This document shows, in pieces, positions 37,802 through 48,606 of a stretch of DNA of 64,000 nucleotides; the stretch's first letter is position 1; the number at the start of each line of letters is the position of its first letter. The position numbers and the translations under genes were made by a program. The stretch lies in the NCBI GenBank assembly GCA_013815465.1, contig JACDGE010000002.1, forward strand, positions 1-64,000, given 5' to 3'. Below the pieces are notes generated by a model. It worked only from the letters and a program-made list of their open reading frames with translations. It was not told the DNA's origin and did no database searches. This stretch comes from Alphaproteobacteria bacterium. GTDB lineage: Bacteria > Pseudomonadota > Alphaproteobacteria > UBA9655.

Positions 37802-39736
37802 ATGAATCCGCTTTATTTAAAAAAAATAAAAAAATTTTTTAAAAGAAAAATTTCTTTCTTTTTCCAGAAAAGATATTTCTTAACTTTAATTCATGATGTA
37901 TTTATTGTTATTTTAAGTCTTCATGTTTCAATTTTTTTACGCTTAGGTGAGGACATTTCCCAGATGTCAACAAAAGCGATCGTTTTAAATACCTTTTTTT
38001 ATGTCCTCTTTGCAATTTCAGTTTTTTTAGGAAAACATATTTATAGAGGGATGTGGCGATATGCCTCTCTGGGTGATCTTGTCTCAATTTCCTTGTCTGT
38101 GACATACATTACCCTTTTATATGTCCCTGTTATGTTGTTGCTACCGGCCAATCTTTCTCTTCCCCGGTCAACCCCATTAATCAATTGGTTTGTCCTAACA
38201 GCTTTTTTAGGAGCTCCACGTCTTTTTTATCGCATTTATTGTCAACATCGTAATAAAATGCGCTCTACAAGCCCTCATAAACCTAAAACCGCACTTGTCG
38301 TTGGCTCTGGCGATCAAACTGAACTCTTTGTTCGGGAGCTTTTGCGCCGTCGGGATAATACGTATGATCTTTTAGGAATTATTTCTCTCAAAAATGCGCA
38401 TAGAGGCCAGAAGATTCATTATGTACAAGTTATAGGGACAATTGCAGAGATTCCTCTTTTAATTGAAGGGTTTAGGGAAAAGCATACGCCCGTTGAAATG
38501 CTTATTGTTGCTGATGAAAATCTGAGTACGAAGGTGCTCAAATCCCTTCTCGTTTTGGCAGATTCATTGGATCTTCACCTCGCGCGACTTCCCCATATTA
38601 GTGAAATAACTGATCTTCGAGAAAAGCCTCGGGTGAAACCTATTGCCATTGAAGATTTGTTGGGCCGAGCCCAGGCAAGTTTGGATCGTGAGGGTATGCG
38701 CGCCCTGATTGCTGGGAAAAGAATCCTTGTAACAGGTGCTGGAGGGACGATTGGTGGAGAATTGGTTCGACAAATCTCGGATTTCAAGCCTTCTCGCATT
38801 TGTCTCGTAGATCATAGCGAATACCTTTTGTATATGTCGAGCTTAGAGTTGGGCGAGCGTCATCCCGAGCTTCCTGTGGAAAATGTTTTAGCAAATGTGA
38901 GCTGTCGAGAACGAATACGTCATGTCGTGTCTTCTTTTAAACCCGACTTGGTGTTTCATGCTGCAGCTCTTAAGCATGTTCCTCTTGTAGAGGACAATCC
39001 CTCTGAAGGTTGTCTTACAAACGTTATCGGGACGCGAAATGTGGCAGATGCCTGTCGCGAATTTAATGTCAAAGCCATGTTGCTCATTTCAACAGATAAA
39101 GCCATTAACCCTACGAGTGCTATGGGAGCGACAAAACGTCTTGCGGAATGCTATTGCCAGGCTTTAGATATTCTTGAACAACAAAAACCGAATGGAACGC
39201 GCTACGTTAGCGTACGGTTTGGGAATGTCTTAGGATCTTCAGGCTCAGTTGTTCCTCTCTTCAAGCGCCAAATTGAAAAAGGGGGGCCAATAACACTTAC
39301 CCATCCTGCAATGACGCGTTATTTTATGACGGTTCATGAAGCTGTAGAGCTTGTCCTGCAGGCCATGACTTTTGCTTTAAATTCAACCATTCAGGCAGGT
39401 AGAGTCTTTGTATTAGATATGGGAGAACCTGTAAAAATTGTAGACCTTGCTAAGCAAATGATAACTCTTGCAGGGCTTAAACTTGATGTAGATATAGAAA
39501 TCAAATACACGGGACTGAGGCCAGGGGAAAAATTATTTGAAGAACTGTTTCATACCTCCGAAAATCTTTTACCCACGAATAATTCGAATATTCTGTTAGG
39601 CGCTCCCCGTACCGTAGATCATGGTTTTTTAATGCGTGCTTTTCAAGAGCTCGAGAGCGCTGCAAAAAATCAAGATGATGATTCTAGTATAGCTTTGCTC
39701 CACAGCCTTGTGCCGGAATATCAATCTGGGGGTTAA
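37802..39736 (+). CDS. CapD/FlaA1-like membrane nucleotide-sugar dehydratase
   Basis: N-terminal TM segments; VTGAGGTIGGELVRQI; HAAALKHVPLVEDNPSE; STDKAINPTSAMGATKR. Confidence 0.92.
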   Translation: MNPLYLKKIKKFFKRKISFFFQKRYFLTLIHDVFIVILSLHVSIFLRLGEDISQMSTKAIVLNTFFYVLFAISVFLGKHIYRGMWRYASLGDLVSISLSVTYITLLYVPVMLLLPANLSLPRSTPLINWFVLTAFLGAPRLFYRIYCQHRNKMRSTSPHKPKTALVVGSGDQTELFVRELLRRRDNTYDLLGIISLKNAHRGQKIHYVQVIGTIAEIPLLIEGFREKHTPVEMLIVADENLSTKVLKSLLVLADSLDLHLARLPHISEITDLREKPRVKPIAIEDLLGRAQASLDREGMRALIAGKRILVTGAGGTIGGELVRQISDFKPSRICLVDHSEYLLYMSSLELGERHPELPVENVLANVSCRERIRHVVSSFKPDLVFHAAALKHVPLVEDNPSEGCLTNVIGTRNVADACREFNVKAMLLISTDKAINPTSAMGATKRLAECYCQALDILEQQKPNGTRYVSVRFGNVLGSSGSVVPLFKRQIEKGGPITLTHPAMTRYFMTVHEAVELVLQAMTFALNSTIQAGRVFVLDMGEPVKIVDLAKQMITLAGLKLDVDIEIKYTGLRPGEKLFEELFHTSENLLPTNNSNILLGAPRTVDHGFLMRAFQELESAAKNQDDDSSIALLHSLVPEYQSGG

Positions 39737-40043
39737 ACAAAAGGGGTTTGCAGCAAGGCGGTTTCATATTAAGGAATAAAAGAGGTGAGGAACGATCAGC
39801 GGCACCATCCCAAAGGTCTCATTCACTCGAAGTCGGGAACCCAGGAAAATCAAAGAGTCGCGTGCAAATTTTCTAATATGCATTCATTACTCAGTTAAAC
39901 TCAGCTGCCCCGAGTTTTGTTCTGCTATTGAAGTCGTAAGATAAAAACAATTTTGTTGGGAACAAGCATATGATAAGAATTTATTTGTATAAATCCTGGG
40001 GTCCCGCCTTCGAGGTAATGACGATCTCGGGGGACATTACACT

Positions 40044-42641
40044 ATGAATAATCCTGCCGCCGTCTCCTCCTCCTCTCTAACCCCTATGATGCAGCAATAT
40101 TTACAGATTAAAGTCCAATATCCTTCATGCCTCTTGTTCTATCGGATGGGGGATTTTTACGAGCTATTTTTTGAAGACGCACTTTTGGCTTCAAAGGCTC
40201 TTGATATCGCTCTCACCCGAAGGGGGAAGGGGAAAGAAGGGGAAGATATCCCTATGTGTGGTGTGCCAGCTCATGCGAGCGATAATTATATTGCTCGACT
40301 GATTCGCCAGGGTTTTCGGGTTGCGATTTGCGAGCAAACGGAAGAAGCTTCTGCTCGTAAGACAAAAGGGCCGTTAACACGCGATGTTGTGCGGGTCATC
40401 ACTCCAGGCACCCTCACGGAAGAAAGTCTCTTAGAGGCTCATCAAAATAATTTTCTTACAGCCCTCGTCGTGAGTCGGGACGGAACTATCGGGCTTGCAT
40501 CCATTGACATTTCCACAGGAGATTTTTTTGTGGAATCAACGTCTTTGCCGTTGCTTGAGACTGTGTTGGCACGTTTAAGGCCCGGAGAACTCCTCCTTCC
40601 CGAGACTTTTTTAAAAAATCCCGATTTCCATGATCTTTTTCAAGAGCTTAAAAAAAAGCTGACACCCCTGCCTGCCAGTCGTTTTGATCATGAGAATAGC
40701 CTTGAACGGCTCAAAGAACTCTATGGAGTTAAAACTCTTGAATCTTTTGGGGATTTTAAATCCCAAGAAATTGCAGCCTGTGGAGCTCTTGTAGACTATA
40801 TTCGTTTGACGCAAAAGCGGGATATTCCGTCGTTGAAACCTCCTATGCGCCTTAAAGAAAGGGGGAGGCTTGAGCTAGATGCGGCAACCCGCAGGAACTT
40901 AGAGCTTCATCGTTCGCTTACGGGAGAAAAGCGAGGAAGTTTGTTAGAGGTCATTGACCAGACAAAAACTCCGATGGGGGCCCGCCTTCTCTCTTTTTAT
41001 TTAGCAGCGCCTCTCACGGATTTAAAAGATCTGGAAAGCCGTTTTCAAAGCCTGGACTTTCTTTATGCTCATTCCTCTTTAAATCAAGCTTTACGAGCCG
41101 TCTTAAACTTCTGTCCTGATTTGGAGCGTCCTCTTTCTCGCCTGATGTGGGGAAGGGGAGGACCACGAGATTTGGCTATCTTAAATAGGGGTTTAAAGCT
41201 GCTTCCCGATCTACAGAAAATATTTGAACATCAAGAGATTCCAAAAAGTTTAAGCGCAGTCTTAAATCAATTGGGGGAGTATGAAGGCCTCACCCATCTT
41301 TTAACCCAAGCTTTAAAGGAGGAGCTTCCCTATTTGGCAAGGGACGGAGGCTTTATTCGTCCAGGCTATCACGCAGGTCTAGATGAGCTCTTGAATTTAA
41401 AGGAGAATAGTAAGCAAGCCCTAGAGGCTTTACAGAAAAAGTATGTTGTGGAAACAGGCATTTCAACTTTAAAAATTAAGCATAACAACATCGTTGGATA
41501 TCACGTTGAAGTAACGAGTCAGCATAAGGATAAGCTGGGTCCAGTCTTTATTCATCGTCAAACCATGGCAAACGCCATGCGCTTTACGACTTCTGAGCTT
41601 GCAGAGCTGGAAAAGAAAATCATGGGGGCTTTGGATCAAGCCTTGGCCATAGAGCTGCAGCTTTTTCAGGATTTGGTTGATGCAAGTGTGGCGCGGGCAT
41701 CTGAAATTATTGAAACGACCAAAGCCCTTGCGGTATTGGATGTTCTGGCTAGCCATGCTTATCTGGCAGGGGAAAAAAATTACGTCAGGCCTATCTTGGA
41801 TGAAAGTTTAGCCTTTGAAATTGAGGGTGGGCGTCATCCTGTTGTGGAAGCACTTCTTCCTCAAAGCGTTCCCTTTATTCCCAATGAGTGTCATTTAAAG
41901 GGTCTCTGGTTGCTCACAGGGCCGAATATGGCAGGTAAGAGCACATTCCTAAGGCAGAATGCTCTGATTACTCTTATGGCCCATATGGGGATGTATGTGC
42001 CCGCAAAGAAAGCTCATATCGGCCTGGTGGATCGGATTTTTAGCCGGGTGGGAGCCAGTGATGACCTTGCAAGAGGACGCTCAACCTTTATGGTCGAAAT
42101 GACTGAAACGGCAACGATCCTCAACCAAGCAACCCCTCGCAGCTTTATTATTCTGGATGAAATTGGTCGAGGTACCGCCACCTTTGATGGGCTTTCTCTC
42201 GCTTGGGCCTGTGTTGAGCATTTAGTTCATGTTAACCGATCCCGCTCGCTTTTTGCGACCCATTACCATGAGCTGACCGTTCTTGAAAAATCCTTGGAAG
42301 AGGTAAGTTGTTTTACGGTTAAAATCAGGGAATGGGAAGATCAAATTATTTTTCTTCACGAAATCACGGAAGGAACAGCTGATAAATCCTATGGGATTCA
42401 TGTAGGAAAACTGGCCGGTCTTCCCCCTGCCGTGGTCAAAAGAGCGGAAGAGGTCTTAACCAGACTCGAGAAAACGGAGGCTAAACCTAAACTTATTTCC
42501 CAACCTTTGCCTCTTTTTATGGAAGCCTATCGTGGCCTTTCACCGTTGGAAAAAGCCCTTAATGCTTTGAATCCGGACAACTTATCGCCTAAGGAAGCCT
42601 TAGAAGAGCTCTATGCACTTAAGAAGTTGCTGAGGCCATAA
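40044..42641 (+). CDS. mutS: DNA mismatch repair protein MutS
   Basis: [43 protein letters not shown]. Confidence 0.98.
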   Translation: MNNPAAVSSSSLTPMMQQYLQIKVQYPSCLLFYRMGDFYELFFEDALLASKALDIALTRRGKGKEGEDIPMCGVPAHASDNYIARLIRQGFRVAICEQTEEASARKTKGPLTRDVVRVITPGTLTEESLLEAHQNNFLTALVVSRDGTIGLASIDISTGDFFVESTSLPLLETVLARLRPGELLLPETFLKNPDFHDLFQELKKKLTPLPASRFDHENSLERLKELYGVKTLESFGDFKSQEIAACGALVDYIRLTQKRDIPSLKPPMRLKERGRLELDAATRRNLELHRSLTGEKRGSLLEVIDQTKTPMGARLLSFYLAAPLTDLKDLESRFQSLDFLYAHSSLNQALRAVLNFCPDLERPLSRLMWGRGGPRDLAILNRGLKLLPDLQKIFEHQEIPKSLSAVLNQLGEYEGLTHLLTQALKEELPYLARDGGFIRPGYHAGLDELLNLKENSKQALEALQKKYVVETGISTLKIKHNNIVGYHVEVTSQHKDKLGPVFIHRQTMANAMRFTTSELAELEKKIMGALDQALAIELQLFQDLVDASVARASEIIETTKALAVLDVLASHAYLAGEKNYVRPILDESLAFEIEGGRHPVVEALLPQSVPFIPNECHLKGLWLLTGPNMAGKSTFLRQNALITLMAHMGMYVPAKKAHIGLVDRIFSRVGASDDLARGRSTFMVEMTETATILNQATPRSFIILDEIGRGTATFDGLSLAWACVEHLVHVNRSRSLFATHYHELTVLEKSLEEVSCFTVKIREWEDQIIFLHEITEGTADKSYGIHVGKLAGLPPAVVKRAEEVLTRLEKTEAKPKLISQPLPLFMEAYRGLSPLEKALNALNPDNLSPKEALEELYALKKLLRP

Positions 42642-42648
42642 CGCCCAC

Positions 42649-44142
42649 TCACTTCCCAATTCTTGAAACAATTCCTGTCGTACTTTGTCCTTTCACGAGA
42701 TCAATAAGCAAAACTTCTCCTCCATAGCTTTGGACAAAGGATGCTCCCGATACTTTATCAATCGTATAATCAGCACCTTTAACAAGAACATCCGGCTTGA
42801 GGGCTTCAATGAGCTCAAGGGGAAAATCTTGACCAAAGAGAACGACCAAATCTACGCTTGCAAGAGACGCAAGGACCAAGGCTCGGGCCACCTCTGGTTG
42901 GATAGGGCGGGCAGGCCCTTTATAGCGGCTTACTGAAATATCTGTATTCAGTCCGACAATAAGTCGATCACCAGCCTTCCTTGCCGCTGCGAGAAGAGAT
43001 ACATGGCCAGGATGGAGCAAATCAAAGCATCCATTCGTAAAAACAACACGATGCCCCCGACGTTTCCACTTTTGAGTAATATCCTGCGCAGCCTGCCAAC
43101 CAACAATTTTTTTCTCATGGCTTTCAAGCTCTTGGTGATGCAAGGCTGTCAGGAGCTCATCTTGATGAACGACGGCTGTCCCCACCTTTGCAACAACGAG
43201 ACCAGCAGCCACATTGGCCAAATGCATAGCTTCAGACAAGGATCCACCGGCAGCAAAGGCTGCACCGAGCGTAGCAATCACCGTATCCCCAGCACCTGAG
43301 ACATCAAAAATTTCAAGAGCTGTGGTCGGAAGGTGTTCAACAGTTCCCGAAGCCTCTACAAGGCTCATCCCCTTAGGACCACGGGTTGTAATCAGTGCCT
43401 TAAGATCACACATTGTAATAATTTTCTGAGCAGCTTCAACAACTTCATTGTGGGTTTGCGTCGAGCGAAGGGTGGCGTGGGAAAGTTCCTGACGATTTGG
43501 CGTCAAAAGGGTTGCCCCTTTATATCGACTATAGTCATGGCCCTTGGGATCAACAAGGACGGGTTTTTCGTATGTACGCGCTTCTTGAATAAGAGCCGCA
43601 AGTCCTTGCGGGGAAAAAAAGCCTTTGGCGTAGTCGGAAAGAATGACAAGGTCATGATTTTGAATATGATCTTTAAAGAGCTTTAAAAGTTCGATTTCCT
43701 GCGTTTGGTTTAGGGCCAGAGCTCTTTCAGCGTCCGTTCTTAGCACTTGCTGATTGGAGGCTATAAAACGGGTTTTTGTTGTCGTTTCCCTTTTTTCATC
43801 CACCATTAGATGAGATTTAATTTTTGGAGATGCGTTTAAAAGTTCTTGAATACGGGACCCACTTTGGTCTTTCCCAACAATAGAAATAAAGGTCACAGTG
43901 CATCCAAGAGCCTCAAGATTTCGAACAACATTTCCTGCTCCCCCTAAAGCTGTTTCTTCCTCTTTAATATGTAGGACAGGAATGGGGGCTTCAGGAGAAA
44001 TGCGGGAAATGGATCCTCTAACAAACCGATCAAGCATAGCATCGCCGATGCACAAGATGCGAGTGGCAGAGAACTTATTTATAAGCTGTGTATCCATATC
44101 ATTCCTTAAACTAAATCTAACTGATATTCGAGCGCTCCGCAA
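42649..44142 (-). CDS. hldE: Bifunctional heptose-7-P kinase/heptose-1-P adenylyltransferase (likely start MDTQLINKF)
   Basis: GGAGNVVRNLEALG, DVSGAGDTVIA, FTNGCFDLLHPGHVSLL. Confidence 0.95.
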   Translation of the reverse strand: MRSARISVRFSLRNDMDTQLINKFSATRILCIGDAMLDRFVRGSISRISPEAPIPVLHIKEEETALGGAGNVVRNLEALGCTVTFISIVGKDQSGSRIQELLNASPKIKSHLMVDEKRETTTKTRFIASNQQVLRTDAERALALNQTQEIELLKLFKDHIQNHDLVILSDYAKGFFSPQGLAALIQEARTYEKPVLVDPKGHDYSRYKGATLLTPNRQELSHATLRSTQTHNEVVEAAQKIITMCDLKALITTRGPKGMSLVEASGTVEHLPTTALEIFDVSGAGDTVIATLGAAFAAGGSLSEAMHLANVAAGLVVAKVGTAVVHQDELLTALHHQELESHEKKIVGWQAAQDITQKWKRRGHRVVFTNGCFDLLHPGHVSLLAAARKAGDRLIVGLNTDISVSRYKGPARPIQPEVARALVLASLASVDLVVLFGQDFPLELIEALKPDVLVKGADYTIDKVSGASFVQSYGGEVLLIDLVKGQSTTGIVSRIGK

Positions 44143-44747
44143 AACATCTGGCCAAGCGTAATATGCATTTCTTGCATGCGGGCGACCGTGTGAGAGGGGA
44201 CACTCAAAAGAACGTCAACATTTCCGGGGAGGTCGCCCCCTGTTCCTCCTGTCAAGCCAACAGTGATAAGCCCTTGGGCGCGCGCTTCCTGAAAGGCTTT
44301 GAGGATATTTGGACTTTTCCCTGAGGTGGAAATCCCAATTGCGATATCCCCTTCTCTTCCTATAGCTTCAATCTGACGGGAGAAAAGGGACTCAAACCCA
44401 AAATCATTTCCAATAGCTGTAAGTGTGGATGTATCTGTTGTTAGGGCCAGAGCGGCTAAAGCCTTACGGGTGGTTTTATAGCGTACACTAAACTCTGTAG
44501 CAAGATGCTGGGCATCCGCAGCGCTTCCCCCGTTGCCAAAAAATAACAATTTCTTTCCTTGATTAAGGGCAGTGGCTGAAACATCCACCCACTCAGAAAA
44601 AGCAGCAAAAAGAGCCTTCTGCGTATTTTCCGCTACTTTGCGGTGCTCATTCCATTCATCTTCGTAAAATTGTTTAAGATCAAATAAAGGGGAAATTTTA
44701 GGGTTCCTCATTTTAAAACTCAACACGAATATGTTGGCTTCCTTCAA
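44106..44747 (-). CDS. gmhA: Sedoheptulose-7-phosphate isomerase
   Basis: FFGNGGSAADAQHLATEF; GISTSGKSPNIL; MQEMHITLGQMFC. Confidence 0.93.
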   Translation of the reverse strand: MKEANIFVLSFKMRNPKISPLFDLKQFYEDEWNEHRKVAENTQKALFAAFSEWVDVSATALNQGKKLLFFGNGGSAADAQHLATEFSVRYKTTRKALAALALTTDTSTLTAIGNDFGFESLFSRQIEAIGREGDIAIGISTSGKSPNILKAFQEARAQGLITVGLTGGTGGDLPGNVDVLLSVPSHTVARMQEMHITLGQMFCGALEYQLDLV

Positions 44748-45369
44748 CCTTTGGGCGGGGGGCAGTTTCGAACTGAATTTTTTCCCCCGGTAATAAAGAC
44801 TGTGCGGAAAGGCGGTGTTCCCACTGATCCAAAATACATCCTTCTTCCTTGTATTGTTCTAGACACTGGTGGTGAGAAGCGTCCCCCATCAACTTAATCT
44901 TAAGGTAAGGAATGGCACGAACACTATCTGAGATATTGGTGACATTTCCCATGACGCGGATCATCTCAATGGCCCCCTCTTGATGAATCTGGGAAGATGC
45001 GTTTGCAATAGAGAGGCCCGATCCAGGAAGGGTGACGGGAAATCCCACAAGCTCATAATATTTCTCACCTTTTGGCCAGTGGGTTACGATCCAATTGCGC
45101 CCAAAAATAAGCGTACCTGTGCATAGAATAAGGATTCCGAAAAAACTCATCCATCCTACCCAGGAGGATTGTTTCACAGAGGATACACTCATTTGAAGAG
45201 CTAAATCAGCCCCCCCGATAAAGGGAGAGTTATATGTATGAAGAATAATATCAGGAATTTGTCGCCATACATGATGGCAGGCAATGCACCTGACTTGCCG
45301 TCCTTCTGGCGGAAGCAAACCTTCATCGAGCATGTACCTCTTTGAACAATGGGGACATGTGACAATCAT
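44713..45369 (-). CDS. MJ0042-type zinc-ribbon membrane protein
   Basis: MIVTCPHCSKRYMLDEGLLPPEGRQVRCIACHHVW plus a TM segment. Confidence 0.85.
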   Translation of the reverse strand: MIVTCPHCSKRYMLDEGLLPPEGRQVRCIACHHVWRQIPDIILHTYNSPFIGGADLALQMSVSSVKQSSWVGWMSFFGILILCTGTLIFGRNWIVTHWPKGEKYYELVGFPVTLPGSGLSIANASSQIHQEGAIEMIRVMGNVTNISDSVRAIPYLKIKLMGDASHHQCLEQYKEEGCILDQWEHRLSAQSLLPGEKIQFETAPRPKVEGSQHIRVEF

Positions 45370-45524
45370 AGAATCGATCCTTTTACCTTTTGTTGATGTT
45401 ACTTATAAGCGTTTTGAAAGAATGGTGCAAGGTAGAGGGAGGTTTTCGGCGTGTGTTTATCTTGACCCCTAGATTTTTTTCTAAACTTAGAGTAAACTTT
45501 TAAAAAACCAAAGAGTTATACTTT

Positions 45525-46307
45525 ATGCGTTGTCTGGCCACTTGTAATGCAGAAACATACGATCTCCATGGTCTTGCAATGGCATTAGATGATGTGGAAT
45601 ATATTAATTTCTACACGGATGCCCTTCATGCCTCCTATAAAGAATGGGATATTTTTATTTTTCATTATGGATGTATTGTGTTCTGGAATACACCCATCGA
45701 CGAAGAAGCCAACTTTCTGACTCTTTTTAAACAGTTTGCTCAAAATCCTATTAATCCCGTATTTGAAGAGTTTGAGTATGCATTTGGCAGCAAACCACGG
45801 TTTTTTGAAGACAAAATTACTCTTGCAAAGACACGTTCTCATGCTCTGCAGATGCTAGCTGTTTCCTATGGCCTTTCTCAAGCCAATATACTTGCCACTT
45901 TTGAGGATCGGATTGATAATACAATTGAATTAACGAAGAACATTCCTCAAGAGTTGGCTCATAGGGGCAAAATCTCCTTGTCTCGAAAAAAAATTTCTCA
46001 AAGAATAGGCGCTCTTTTTATTGAGCGGAATTCTATAAATTTACACAGTGATATTTTGGACGCGCCGGCTTTTATATGGGATCATCCCGAATATGAAAGC
46101 CTTTATACATTAACCATTAATGACTTGGGGTTGCATGCTCGCACAGCTGTGCTGAATAGGCGCTTGGATATTGTAAAAGAACTTTTTGAAATGATGAGGG
46201 ATGAGCTTACTAATCGCCACTCAACGATGGTCGAATGGATTATTACTGTTCTTATCATGATGGAAGTGTTTCTTACTCTTCTTATCCATGTTTTTCATTG
46301 GGTGTAA
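45525..46307 (+). CDS. RMD1/DUF155 family protein
   Basis: DIFIFHYGCIVFWNTPIDEE; C-terminal RLDIVKELFEMMRDELTNRHSTMVEWIITVLIMMEVFLTLL. Confidence 0.85.
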   Translation: MRCLATCNAETYDLHGLAMALDDVEYINFYTDALHASYKEWDIFIFHYGCIVFWNTPIDEEANFLTLFKQFAQNPINPVFEEFEYAFGSKPRFFEDKITLAKTRSHALQMLAVSYGLSQANILATFEDRIDNTIELTKNIPQELAHRGKISLSRKKISQRIGALFIERNSINLHSDILDAPAFIWDHPEYESLYTLTINDLGLHARTAVLNRRLDIVKELFEMMRDELTNRHSTMVEWIITVLIMMEVFLTLLIHVFHWV

Positions 46308-46416
46308 ACCCCAGACCGGGAGAAGGAACTTCGTCGAAAGTACGCCACTGGAGTAATCCAGCGTAGGCGCTCTTATCGGATCTTACATTTACCATTCTAC
46401 AGATTATTTTCGCGCA

Positions 46417-46437
46417 GGGCAATTTTTTTAATTGCCC
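46417..46437. terminator. Possible bidirectional terminator hairpin
   Basis: gggcaatttttttaattgccc between convergent genes. Confidence 0.5.
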
Positions 46438-46449
46438 ATTTCTATGCGA

Positions 46450-47397
46450 TTAAAGTGTGGTTTTTGAGAAGGGCCCCTCCCGACCAAAGCCCTTCCGGCG
46501 TGCTTCTGCGTAAGAGAGGGAAATAATAGCCGCCATGATAATAAACGCTCCCAGACAAGTCCAAAGAGACGGAATTTCAGCAAAAGCAATCACCCCAATG
46601 GCAGCACTTGCAAACCACTTCGTAAATCCATAGGGAATGAGGTAACTAATCTCTGTAGACGCATAGGCCTTGCTCAAACAAAGATGCGCTCCTGCTGCCA
46701 ATCCTCCCATCATAAGAAGCCAAGGCCACTGCCAGGCTTCAGGAAAACTGCCATAGAAAAGAGTGGGAAGGAAAAGGGCAGGGGCCATAAAAAACAGCAG
46801 GTAACTCGTAATCAGTTGAGGAGAATCCGCCTTTGCAAGACGACGGATCATTAATGCTGCGCCTGAAAAACAGGTGGCTGCGAGGATCGGGAGGAGAGAG
46901 ACCAGGCTTAGGATGCCGGTCGCAAAGCTGGTATGAGAAACAATTGCTCCACCGATAAAGCCAATTAAAATGGCGAGGCTCCGTTCTTTCCCAATTTGTT
47001 CTTTAAGGAAGAGACGGGCTCCCACTGCCGTAATCAAGGGGCCTAAAAACATCAACGTCACAGCTTGGGCAAGCGGCATATAAGAGATGGCGCTATACCA
47101 CAACACAACCCCAATAGCGGAAAGAGCAATTCGACAGATTTGGAGCGCAGGGAAGTGGGTCCTTAAAGATTGCGGTCCATTTTGAACGACCCAAGGGATC
47201 AGGAAAATAAGACCAAAAAGGTTTTGAAAAAAAGCGACCTCATAAGCAGGAAGAGGGATGTGTCCTATGGATTCAGCGGTTTGGGATAGATAACGTACAA
47301 TACCATTAATAGCTGAAAAACAGAGGAAAGACGTCACCTTCCAAAAGGCCCCCCGGAAATGAGGGGAACTTTGCCAATACCTGAGCAAGGCAGTCAT
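46450..47397 (-). CDS. EamA/DMT-family transporter
   Basis: 10-TM protein; paralogous to the next gene. Confidence 0.88.
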   Translation of the reverse strand: MTALLRYWQSSPHFRGAFWKVTSFLCFSAINGIVRYLSQTAESIGHIPLPAYEVAFFQNLFGLIFLIPWVVQNGPQSLRTHFPALQICRIALSAIGVVLWYSAISYMPLAQAVTLMFLGPLITAVGARLFLKEQIGKERSLAILIGFIGGAIVSHTSFATGILSLVSLLPILAATCFSGAALMIRRLAKADSPQLITSYLLFFMAPALFLPTLFYGSFPEAWQWPWLLMMGGLAAGAHLCLSKAYASTEISYLIPYGFTKWFASAAIGVIAFAEIPSLWTCLGAFIIMAAIISLSYAEARRKGFGREGPFSKTTL

Positions 47398-48404
47398 TAG
47401 GCTGCTGTAGGAAGAGGGGCGCTCTTCGAAAGGTCGTTCTTTTTCATTGTTTGAACCTCATTCTTACAAAGGCTAACAGTTGCAATCAGAATAAAGAAAG
47501 ATCCTACCCATGTCCATATAATTGGCCACTCATTAAAGAAAATCATTCCGATCGCAGCCCCAGCGATCAGACGGGTAAAGCTCATGGGGACCAGATAAGT
47601 GATGTCCGCAATCACATAAGCGTGTTGCAAGAAAACATAAGCTGTGGTCAATAGAGCGCCCATGACAATTAGATAGGGCCATTGCCACGCAAGCGGGGTA
47701 ACCCAGTCAAATGAGGCAGCTAGCCCGAGAATAGGTAAGGATAGAAGAAAGAGGTACAAGCAAACCGTTTGAGGTGTATCTTTCTTAAGCTGTGTTTTTG
47801 CAAGAAGAGCAGAGGCAACGTAACAAGCACTCGCAGCCATTGGGAAAAGGGCCAAAAGCCCCACAGCAGTCCAATCAGCCTCACCATACAAGATCTCATG
47901 GCCGGTGATAAGAAAGGCCCCTGCAAGAGCTGTTCCGATAGCTGCCGCCCGTGCCCATCCACATTTTTCACCAAGAAAGAGCTTGGCACCCAAAATTGTA
48001 AAGAGAGGAGCGGCATATTTAAAAGCAACGACTTGCACAATGGGCATTTTTGAAAGAGCCGTAAACCAAAGAATAATTCCCAATGAGGCAGCGAGAGCGC
48101 GGCCCATATTCATTGCAACGGAGTTATTGGTTTTAAAAGCCCCCCTGCCTGTGGATAAAATCCACGGAAGAATAAAAATAAGCCCAAAAATGGTTTCAAA
48201 AAAGGCGAGCTCTGTAGCAGGAATAGGAGTAAGGCCCGCTTCCTTGGCGGATAAGGTAAAATAGCGTACAAGCCCATTAATCCCTGAAAAACTTAAGCAG
48301 GAACACACTTTAAAAATCGCCCCTCGGATGGCAGGATCACGCCATTTCTCCGAAAAACCGGACTTTACACCAGCGGTGGGCATAACTGTGGACATATCTG
48401 TCAT
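47397..48404 (-). CDS. EamA/DMT-family transporter (tandem paralogue)
   Basis: SFSGINGLVRYFTLSAKEAGLTPIPATELAFFETIFGLIFILPWI parallels the 46450 protein. Confidence 0.88.
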   Translation of the reverse strand: MTDMSTVMPTAGVKSGFSEKWRDPAIRGAIFKVCSCLSFSGINGLVRYFTLSAKEAGLTPIPATELAFFETIFGLIFILPWILSTGRGAFKTNNSVAMNMGRALAASLGIILWFTALSKMPIVQVVAFKYAAPLFTILGAKLFLGEKCGWARAAAIGTALAGAFLITGHEILYGEADWTAVGLLALFPMAASACYVASALLAKTQLKKDTPQTVCLYLFLLSLPILGLAASFDWVTPLAWQWPYLIVMGALLTTAYVFLQHAYVIADITYLVPMSFTRLIAGAAIGMIFFNEWPIIWTWVGSFFILIATVSLCKNEVQTMKKNDLSKSAPLPTAA

Positions 48405-48606
48405 TGATTCAACTTTTACCTCTTGAAAAGCTCATCTCGTCATTCATATAGCAATTTGTATGATCTTTTACTAGTTTTCTTTTTCAAGAATGAGAAAAGA
48501 AATGGAAGGTGTTGGAAAGAAAGAGTTCTTTTTATGGGTTCAGTCATCAGTATTTAGAAAGATTTTTGTGAGTTGCGATGGCGCCTTTGCGCTTCAGCTT
48601 CAAGAA

